Below are positions 1 to 5,266 of a DNA stretch of 5,266 bases, one piece after another. This stretch comes from Candidatus Altimarinota bacterium (GTDB taxonomy: Bacteria > Patescibacteriota > Gracilibacteria > BD1-5 > UBA6164). The position numbers and the translations under genes were made by a program. Numbering within the stretch: position 1 is the first letter of the stretch; each line of letters begins with the position of its first letter. The DNA lies in contig JAMOTX010000075.1 of assembly GCA_027062145.1 (NCBI GenBank), positions 1 through 5,266 on the forward strand, read 5' to 3'. Under the pieces are notes generated by a model, which saw only the letters and a program-made list of their open reading frames with translations, had not been told where the DNA came from and ran no database searches.

Positions 1-1076
1 CATGTAATGGAACATCTGATGAAGATAAAAGATTATGTGAATGATACAAAGAAACATATAAAGAATGAGTAGAAGAACAAAAAGAAGCAAAAGCAAAAAT
101 AGAATCAGAAACGAGTAAAAGAGATTTATTAGAAGATAAAAAAGAAGCAGTAGAAATAGAGGAATGATTAGAAAAAGCAAAAAAAGAAGAAAGGAAAGCA
201 TGTGAGAATCCAGATTCAGCTGAATGTAAAGTAGCATCAGCAAGTGTAAAGGATAAGGAATATGATAAAGCTATATTGGCTACTGAAGAAGCTGAAGCTG
301 CAGAAGAAGTTGCTTGTAAATCACCTTCATCACAAGCATGTACTGATGCAAAAGCTAAATTAGAAGAAGCTGAAGCTGCTGAAGATACTGCTTTAAATAC
401 TTCTGTAGATTCTGATGATGAAGTTATTAAAGCAAAAAAAGAAATAAGGGATAAAAAATGAAAAGAAGTTGACGATTTAGCTACAAAAGCTTGAGAAGCT
501 TGTAGTAATTGAGATACTCCTGAATGTAGGGCGGCAATTGAAGAAATGAATAAAAAAGAGGCTGAATTAGCTTGTTTAGAACCTGATTCTCAAGCATGTA
601 AGGATGCTGAAGCACAAGTTCAAGATTCTGAAGAAATGACAGATGAATATGTAGCTTCAGCTGCAGCTGAAGCACAAAAAAAAGCAGCAGAAGCTGCGGC
701 AGCTAAAAAAGCTAAAGAAGATGAAGAGGCTGCAAATCCTGGTTTGAAGAGAATTGGGAAATGAGATAAAACTTTGATGGAATCATTACTTTGATATACT
801 TCAGATACAAGTATAATAGAGCTTGATTCAAAAGATAAATGAGGTTTTACTATTTTATCTAGTATAACTGTTTGGTTAAAAGATTCTATTTCGTCACTTA
901 TAATGTTAGTTTCTATTTGAGCGTTTTTATATGTTTGAATTAGGCTTGGTATGGCAAGATGAAATCCTGAAGAATTCAAAAAAGCTCTTATGCAAATGAT
1001 TTATATTATCGTTGGTATATTTATAGTTACATTAGCGTGGGCAGCAGTTTACTTAGTTGCTTGATTAAATATTTAA
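1..1076 (+). CDS. Large acidic coiled-coil protein with Cys modules and a C-terminal T4SS-pilin-like two-helix domain (5' partial)
   Basis: Read in frame 3 with TGA as Gly, this is one open frame of 357 visible residues ending in tandem TAA TAA; the N-terminus lies outside the window. Residues 1-270 are rich in Ala, Glu, Lys and Asp, look helical or coiled-coil, and hold four C-x(7)-C modules starting at residues 67, 105, 167 and 191, plus a C1/C12 pair. A hydrophobic C-terminus follows, with membrane helices at about 296-318 and 332-354 joined by a short polar loop with G320 and K326-K327-A328. That helix-loop-helix, with G then KKA at the same spacing, recurs in the next gene and resembles the small TrbC/VirB2-like T4SS pilin family common in CPR genomes. 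The frame contains 13 TGA codons. I infer a membrane-anchored surface protein with a long helical extracytoplasmic part, perhaps a specialised pilin or stalk. The family call rests on the C-terminus only; the repeat region is not recognised. Confidence 0.85.
201..599 (+). repeat. Four degenerate C-x-x-P-D-S-x-x-C protein modules
   Basis: Four modules of nine residues begin at bases 201, 315, 501 and 573: CENPDSAEC, CKSPSSQAC, CSNGDTPEC and CLEPDSQAC. Each has exactly seven residues between the cysteines, and each is followed by a basic or polar residue and an Ala-rich helix-like stretch. The second module is flanked by near-identical EEAEAAE segments (about 288-308 and 366-386). The distances between modules are uneven (38, 62 and 24 residues), so this is not a simple tandem array. 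The likely arrangement is helical hairpins closed by a disulfide across a Pro-Asp turn, which is inference. Confidence 0.7.
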
Positions 1077-1087
1077 TAAATAAAAAT

Positions 1088-1531
1088 ATGAAAAAAATAT
1101 TAATTGTATTACTAATAAGTTTATCTTTATTTAGTATTAGTGCTAATATTACAAGTGCTTATAATAATTTATGAGCAAATTGATATAAATTATGTAGTGA
1201 ATATAATTTTGAGGATAATAATGCAAATGTATGAGATGCATTAGATAAATGTTTATGAAATGCTGAACTTGTTAAATGAGAAGATGTAAGTATTGATTGA
1301 TGATTTTGAGATCAAATAAAACGTTGGACACAAAATATTTCATTATACTTATGAGTGTTTGCAGTAGCTTCAATTGTTATAGGTGCACTTATGCTTACAA
1401 TTAGTGCATGAGAGGAAGAAAAAATAAAAAAAGCAAAAGATGTTGTCAAATGGGGTATTATTTGATTTTTAGGAATAGTTGTTGCTTCAACAATTATTAC
1501 ACTAATAATTAAAATAGTTTACTCACTATAA
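1088..1531 (+). CDS. Small T4SS pilin-like (TrbC/VirB2-type) membrane protein
   Basis: The ORF encodes 147 residues from ATG at 1088 to TAA and starts 11 bases after the preceding stop, so it is probably co-transcribed with it. Eleven of its fourteen glycines are TGA. An N-terminal signal peptide is clear: MKK, a hydrophobic core to about residue 18, and a likely cleavage after A24 (ITSA/YNN). A short polar ectodomain carries two cysteines (C36, C55) that could pair. Membrane helices follow at about 85-105 and 122-144, joined by a charged loop, SAGEEEKIKKAKD. This layout of signal peptide, short linker, two helices and a charged turn with G and KKA matches VirB2/TrbC-type pilins and the CPR T4SS pilin family. 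The product is expected in the cytoplasmic membrane and could polymerise into a pilus or DNA-uptake/secretion filament. No ATPase or channel genes lie in the window to confirm a full system. There is no Shine-Dalgarno sequence; the start region is A-rich. Confidence 0.85.
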
Positions 1532-1561
1532 AAAGAACTAATTTACTTAGTTCTTTTTTTT
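1531..1561 (+). terminator. Rho-independent terminator after the pilin pair
   Basis: A perfect 11-bp stem pairs AAAAGAACTAA (1531-1541) with TTAGTTCTTTT (1547-1557) around a TTTAC loop, and the T-run continues to 1561. The left arm begins at the last base of the pilin stop codon. The stem has only two G-C pairs, as expected in such an AT-rich genome, but the symmetry and U-tract are clear. Confidence 0.85.
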
Positions 1562-1572
1562 ATAATAAAAAA

Positions 1573-1600
1573 TTGATTTTCATGATAAAAGTATGATAAT
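1573..1600 (+). promoter_or_regulatory. Candidate promoter for the zinc protease gene
   Basis: TTGATT (1573-1578) and GATAAT (1595-1600) are 16 bases apart. They sit just after the preceding terminator and 26 bases before the protease start. A sigma-70-like promoter is plausible here, but in DNA this AT-rich such matches arise by chance, so this is a positional guess. Confidence 0.4.
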
Positions 1601-1626
1601 TACTTATGTATTATTTTACAAAAAGC

Positions 1627-2475
1627 ATGAAAAAAATTAATAAATTTTTTATATATCTTATTTTTTTTAGTGTTTCAATATTTTTTTTGAAGGACTATTT
1701 TTTTTGAGTGACTAATGAGGAATATATATCTAATATTGAGAATAAATATATTGAACCAAGTTTAACTAAAAATGAATATATAATTGATAAAAATAATTTT
1801 AAAGAAAATGATAATCAGAATATAAAAGTAGATTTACAATCAGCCTATAATATAAGTTTTTTATATTTCCCAAAAAACATAAAAAATAGTGTATTAGAAT
1901 ATTCAAATACTTTTAAAACTATTTTAAATAGTAAAAGTTTTATTTCAAAAATAGATAGATTAAAAGTAGAACTTCATTGAGAAAAAAATGATGTTAGATG
2001 AAAAATGAAAAATCATAGTGTTAAACTATATTGAATTAAAAAAATGAAATTAACTGAGTTTAGCTCAGTTGGTATTCATGAATTTTGACATTATGTAGAC
2101 TTATATTTCTTAGAAAAAAAAGTATTTACAGATCTAAGTGAATATTTTTATAATATTTCGTGGAATAGTACTAAGGTACTAAAGGCATGACAAGTCCAAG
2201 AAAATTTTGTTTCATGATATGCTATGACTAATAAATATGAAGATTTTGCTGAAAGTTTTACTTATTATATTTTACATAATGATGATTTTTTATATAAAAC
2301 AAAAAAATCTATAGTATTAAAAAATAAATATAATTTTTTCAAAAAATATGTATTTAGGGATTTTGATTTTGAATGAACTGATTTTTCAAAAAATAATAAA
2401 ATTAAAGAATATTATCGGGATATAACAAAAATAGATTTTTCTTTAGAAAACTTTTTGGAGTTTTTAAAAAAATAA
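1627..2475 (+). CDS. Membrane-anchored or secreted zinc metallopeptidase resembling anthrax lethal factor / PPEP (M34-like)
   Basis: The ORF encodes 282 residues from ATG 1627 to TAA, with eight TGA glycines. The start is chosen because it supplies MKK followed by a hydrophobic segment (about 6-22), a signal peptide or membrane anchor without a clear cleavage site. A GTG at 1708 would remove it. Residues 25-140 are Asn/Lys-rich and unrecognised. The catalytic motif is HEFGH at 151-155 (H151 and H155 as Zn ligands, E152 as base; G154 is TGA), followed by YVDLY. Further on, Y198-AMTNKY-E205-DFAESF matches the lethal-factor arrangement in which a catalytic Tyr is followed seven residues later by the third Zn ligand Glu (Tyr728 and Glu735 in lethal factor, from memory). 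The EDFAESFTYYIL stretch also resembles EEFFAESFAYYYL of clostridial Pro-Pro endopeptidase. I infer a gluzincin of the M34/ATLF-like fold acting outside the cytoplasm; the substrate is unknown. It lies between terminators, apparently as its own unit. Confidence 0.82.
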
Positions 2476-2495
2476 ATATACTACACGCACCTAAT

Positions 2496-2529
2496 AAAAG
2501 TAACTTCTGAAAAAAGAAAAGTACTTTTT
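2496..2529 (+). terminator. Probable terminator after the protease gene
   Basis: AAAAGTAACTT (2496-2506) pairs with AAGTACTTTT (2519-2528) as a 10-bp stem with one bulged A and a 12-base purine-rich loop. The right arm ends in five T, 20 bases after the protease stop. The U-tract is short and the right half is itself a palindrome, so the call is moderate. Confidence 0.5.
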
Positions 2530-2595
2530 AAAAAAAAATACAATCAATCAAACATTTTTTAAAAAATATAAAAGCTAATTTTAACTAATTAGTTA
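2517..2595. promoter_or_regulatory. Cluster of three perfect palindromes upstream of RNase J
   Basis: AAAAGTACTTTT (2517-2528), ATTTTTTAAAAAAT (2554-2567) and TAACTAATTAGTTA (2582-2595) are each perfectly self-complementary. The third is nested in a longer inverted pair, AAGCTAA (2572-2578) with TTAGCTT (2593-2599). The first overlaps the probable terminator. They could be operator-like sites or RNA structures in the RNase J leader. AT-rich DNA produces short palindromes by chance, so no function is claimed. Confidence 0.3.
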
Positions 2596-2599
2596 GCTT

Positions 2600-2749
2600 A
2601 TATATTGTTTTGAAAAAATCAATTACACTTAAAAATGCTCCTCTTTTCTTACTATAGAAAAGAATTCAAAAGAGAGGTCTTAAAACGAATTTATAAAGTT
2701 AAGGATGCAGTGATGATGTATTAATTTATATTTAAATCATAAAATAAAA
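2600..2749 (+). promoter_or_regulatory. RNase J upstream/leader region, no recognised RNA or riboswitch
   Basis: The gap between the protease stop and the RNase J start (2476-2749) is by far the longest in the window. Its second half is less AT-rich than its first. It can form a hairpin between CTCTTTT (2641-2647) and AAAAGAG (2668-2674) with a 20-base loop. No convincing -35/-10 pair is placed, and nothing resembles a tRNA, tmRNA, 6S RNA, RNase P RNA or known riboswitch. A long RNase J leader could serve autoregulation, which is inference. Confidence 0.3.
2635..2724 (+). CDS. Doubtful small ORF (29 aa) in the RNase J leader
   Basis: ATG at 2635 opens 29 codons ending in TAA. The product is short, basic and aromatic, beginning MLLFSYYRKEFKRE and ending DAVMMY. 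The GC content of about 29% is close to that of the neighbouring genes and above the sequence just upstream. It contains no glycine, so the code gives no test, and there is no ribosome-binding signal apart from an A-rich run before the ATG. The frame is open back to 2593 with a possible TTG start at 2605. It may be a real small protein, a leader peptide or chance. Confidence 0.2.
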   Translation: MLLFSYYRKEFKREVLKRIYKVKDAVMMY

Positions 2750-4741
2750 ATGAAAGATTTTTTAGATGAATTAGATCAAGAATTAGATGGAAAAACTCCA
2801 ACTCCAAATTCAGATGATAAAAAAATAGAATCAGTTAAAGAAGAAAAAAAACAAACTGAACAAAAAAGAGAATGAAGAAAAATAACTTTAGTATTAAAAA
2901 AAGATCAAAATAAAACTGATAATACTAATAGTAAACAAAATAATAAGAAAAAAGATAATAAAACTTATTCTAAAAATTCAAATGGAGAAGTAAGAGGTAA
3001 GTTTAATTCAAATTTTCCAGAAACAAAATTTTACTTACCTTCTTTAAGAAAAGGATATACTAGATATATGCCTATTTGAGGTAATAATGAAACATGAGCA
3101 AAAAATATGTGAATGATTCAATATTGAGATGATATAGTTTTAATTGATTGTGGTGTTCAATTTGCTGATAAAGATATGTTATGAGTAAATTATTCTATTC
3201 CAGATGTTTCATTTTTAACAAAATATAAAAAAGAAATAAAAGGTATGTTAATTACACATGCTCATTTAGATCATATAGGTTCTTTAAAACATGTATTACC
3301 AGCATTAGGAATGCCACCTATTTATGCTACAAGATTTACTCTTGGTTTAATAAGAAAATCATTAGAGGAAGCTGGTTTAATTCCTCATGCTACTTTTATA
3401 GAAATAGATGCCTCTACTGGAGATAAATTCAAAGTAGGTAGTTTTACAGTTGAATATTTTAATGTTAATCACTCTGTTCCAGATTGTGCATGAATTTATT
3501 TAGAATCAGAAGGGGGAACTAAAATGGTTCATACTTGAGATTTTAAAATCGATCATACTCCTGCAATAGATAAACCTGCTGATTTAGATAGAATTAAAGC
3601 TATTTGAGATAGAGATATAAGTTTATTTCTTTCAGACTCTACTGGTTCAACTAGAAAAGGTTTTTCTATGAGTGAAAAAAATGTATGAGAAGAATTGGAA
3701 AGAATAGTTGCTAATCATAAAAGGGGGAGACTTATTATTGCCACTTTTTCATCTTGGATTTCAAGAATTCAACAATTAGTTGATATTTGTGAAAAATATG
3801 ATAAAACAATTTTCTTAAGTGGTAGATCTATGATAGAAAATGTTGCTATTGCAAAAGAATTAGGATATTTAAATATAAAACAAGGTATTGTTAAAAAAAT
3901 GACACCTAAAAATACTGAATGAATTGCTCCTCATAAACAAATAGTTGTTACTACAGGTAGTCAATGAGAAGAATTTTCAGCTTTATCAAGAATGGCTGAA
4001 TGAAGACATACTTCTGTTGAAATTATTAGATGAGATACTATTATTTTTTCATCTTCAATTGTTCCAGGTAATGAAAAATCAGTTATTGGTATTATTAACA
4101 AGTTAATAAAACTTTGAGCAAGAGTTATTACTAAAGATGATTGAGAAGTTCATACTTGAGGTCATGCATTTCAAGAAGAACAAAAAATATTTTTAGAATT
4201 AATAAGACCTAAATATTTTATGCCAATTTTTGGTGATTTATATTTCAGAACTGTACATGCTAATACGGCTATTTGAGAAGGATTTAAAGAAGAAAATATT
4301 TTAATGTTAGATAATGGTAATATTGTAGATTTTGCTCCTAATAATGGTAGTGTATTCAAATCTAGAATTAAAGCTCCTATTGCAGAATTGGTTATAGATG
4401 GTCATGGAATGTGACTTGCAAATAGTCATGTAATAAAAGCTAGAGAAAAAATGATGAATGCTTGAGTTCTTGTTGTTTCATTTAAAGTTGATAAAAAAAC
4501 TAAGGCTATTTTAGGTCATATTAAACTTGAAACTAGAGGGTTAGTATATCTTGAAGAGGTTAGATTTATACATAGAATGATTATTAAAAAATCAAGAGAA
4601 GTATATGAAAATACAGTAAAAGATGTTCCAGATATGGAAGAAAAAGATTTAGTAAAAATCTTAAGAACAGATTTAGAAAAATTCTTATTACATAAATTAG
4701 ATAGAGAACCAATGATTATACCAATGGTTACAGAAGTTTAA
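2750..4741 (+). CDS. rnj: Ribonuclease J (metallo-beta-lactamase / beta-CASP RNase) with N-terminal extension
   Basis: The ORF encodes 663 residues with 20 TGA glycines; typical RNase J is about 550-560. Residues 1 to about 100 are a Lys/Asn/Asp-rich, probably disordered extension. The enzyme core begins near FYLPSLRKG, with P108-I-G-G then ETGKNMG. Metal and catalytic motifs follow in order: H170-x-H172-x-x-D174-H175, H241 (NHSVPD), H261-T-G-D264, S295-DST, then beta-CASP motifs GRSM, T402-GSQGEE, P439-GNE and H468-T-G-G-H472. A C-terminal domain ends at TAA 4739-4741. The enzyme is an endonuclease and 5'-3' exonuclease in mRNA decay and rRNA maturation in the cytoplasm. One oddity is that the usual PVHGE metal-ligand motif reads P492-I-F494-G-D. 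In B. subtilis RNase J1 (from memory) motif B H368 and motif C H390 are 22 apart, exactly the H472-F494 distance, so the His appears to be Phe. No Shine-Dalgarno sequence precedes the ATG. Confidence 0.96.
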
Positions 4742-4743
4742 TT

Positions 4744-4785
4744 AAATAAAAAACTAAAATTAATTTTTAGTTTTTTATTTTTTTT
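4744..4785 (+). terminator. Strong rho-independent terminator after RNase J
   Basis: A perfect 16-bp inverted repeat (arms 4744-4759 and 4765-4780, loop TTAAT) is followed by T-rich sequence to 4785, three bases after the RNase J stop. One G-C pair lies in the stem; the rest is A-T. Confidence 0.85.
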
Positions 4786-4796
4786 GTATAATTATA

Positions 4797-4802
4797 TATA
4801 AT
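4797..4802 (+). promoter_or_regulatory. Candidate -10 box (TATAAT) for the lipoprotein gene
   Basis: TATAAT lies 22 bases before the lipoprotein ATG and just after the RNase J terminator. A second TATAAT is at 4787-4792. No good -35 element is visible, only T-rich sequence. The position is plausible; the AT-rich context lowers confidence. Confidence 0.35.
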
Positions 4803-4823
4803 TATTTTGTAATATACAAAAAT

Positions 4824-5266
4824 ATGAAAAAACTAATAAATATATTTATAGTATTGATTTTAACTTTACTATTAACTTCATGTTTTACTTCACAAGATGA
4901 AGTAAATAAAGCAAAACAAAATCTTTGAATTATTGAAGGTTGAGAAAATAATATCAATGAATGAGCTGATATAATCGAAAATAATGAAAAAGAAAATCCT
5001 ATAGAAGTAAACTCTAATACTTGAGAAAAATTAGAAGAATGAATTGATGTGATTGAAAATATAGAGGAAGTAAAAGAAGAAATTAAAAAAATAGAAATTA
5101 GATCTATAACAAAAAATCAATTATTGAAATTAGACGATTTATCTTCTAAAAATCTTTTATGATGAGAAGTTGAAATTTCTGGTAAGACTTTATGAGATGT
5201 TGATAAAATTATAGTTACATTTAAAAATGAAACATCAGATTTTCCAAATGATGTTTTTCAATTAAA
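4824..5266 (+). CDS. Secreted lipoprotein with acidic linker, unknown function (3' partial)
   Basis: The visible 147 residues start at ATG 4824 and run off the window. The first 20 residues are a typical lipoprotein signal peptide: MKK, a hydrophobic core LINIFIVLILTLL, and a lipobox L-T-S-C with the lipidated Cys at residue 20. Residues 21 to about 95 are Glu/Asn-rich and probably form a flexible or helical linker (VIENIEEVKEEIKKIE). From about residue 105 the sequence turns to beta-type, GGEVEISGKTLGDVDKIIVT, which resembles the opening strands of an Ig-like (IPT/TIG) domain, but too little is visible to be sure. Eight of ten glycines are TGA. It is expected to be anchored in a membrane facing outwards. 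No catalytic motif is visible in the part present. Confidence 0.82.

Noticed and set aside
276..764. Separate short genes at 276-461 and 546-764
   Set aside because: They are pieces of one frame split at TGA glycine codons. The frame runs unbroken from the window edge to TAA at 1074.
620..979. 119-codon minus-strand ORF, with a smaller one at 481-675
   Set aside because: Both lie opposite the continuous code-25 frame of the Cys-module pilin. The Ala/Ser-rich translation is the antisense of its Ala/Glu-rich repeats, and no homology-like motif is seen.
1708..1980. Protease starting at GTG 1708
   Set aside because: The upstream TGA is Gly in code 25, and the ATG at 1627 adds a proper signal or anchor segment.
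2554..2567. T6A6 palindrome as a terminator
   Set aside because: It has no loop and no U-tract after a stable stem, and homopolymer palindromes are expected by chance at this AT content.
2476..2749. tRNA, tmRNA, 6S, RNase P RNA or riboswitch in the long gap
   Set aside because: None of their conserved sequence blocks or cloverleaf pairings could be recognised; only simple palindromes and one hairpin are visible.
4171..4359. 62-codon minus-strand ORF
   Set aside because: It is antisense to conserved RNase J beta-CASP sequence and has no independent support.
2750..4741. RNase J as a pseudogene broken by many stops
   Set aside because: Every interruption is TGA, all other codons keep the family motifs in one frame, and many TGAs fall at invariant glycines, so this is recoding, not decay.
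1..5266. TGA read as tryptophan (code 4) or as selenocysteine
   Set aside because: Trp at HTGD, HEFGH and ETGKN would destroy invariant motifs, TGG codons are present for Trp, and about 60 TGAs are far too many for selenocysteine.

Overview
The window reads only under genetic code 25, in which UGA encodes glycine. Five plus-strand reading frames are repeatedly interrupted by TGA. The TGAs fall at glycines that are invariant in known families, such as the HTGD and ETGKN motifs of RNase J and the HEFGH motif of a zinc protease. All visible stops are TAA. With the very low GC (roughly a quarter), A-rich start regions without Shine-Dalgarno sequences and short intergenic gaps, this points to Absconditabacteria (SR1) or Gracilibacteria of the Candidate Phyla Radiation. 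The sequence does not decide between the two. No tRNA, rRNA, CRISPR array, insertion sequence or origin is visible.

Layout, all genes on the + strand. (1) 1-1076: the 3' part of a large acidic, Ala/Glu/Lys-rich protein. It carries four C-x(7)-C modules in a coiled-coil-like region and ends in two membrane helices of type IV secretion pilin type. (2) 1088-1531: a 147-residue small pilin-like protein with a signal peptide and the same two-helix C-terminus. It starts 11 bases after gene 1 and is followed by a strong terminator at 1531-1561. (3) 1627-2475: a membrane-anchored or secreted zinc protease resembling the anthrax lethal factor / Pro-Pro endopeptidase family (M34), followed by a weaker terminator. 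(4) 2476-2749: a non-coding leader with three perfect palindromes and a doubtful 29-codon ORF. (5) 2750-4741: ribonuclease J with a lysine-rich extension of about 100 residues and a His-to-Phe change in the last metal-ligand motif, ending in a 16-bp terminator hairpin. (6) 4824-5266: the 5' part of a lipoprotein gene that runs off the window.

How the genes may work together: genes 1, 2, 3 and 6 all encode exported or membrane-anchored products. Tandem pilin-like proteins, a toxin-type protease and a lipoprotein would suit the cell surface of a host-attached or predatory bacterium. That is inference from family and context, not shown by the sequence. RNase J is a core mRNA-decay enzyme and appears to be its own transcription unit. 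The terminators divide the window into at least four units: genes 1-2, gene 3, RNase J and the lipoprotein.

The observations most worth following are the pilin fused to cysteine-module repeats, the lethal-factor-like protease, the altered RNase J metal site, and a context effect in which glycine is written TGA mainly when the next codon starts with G.
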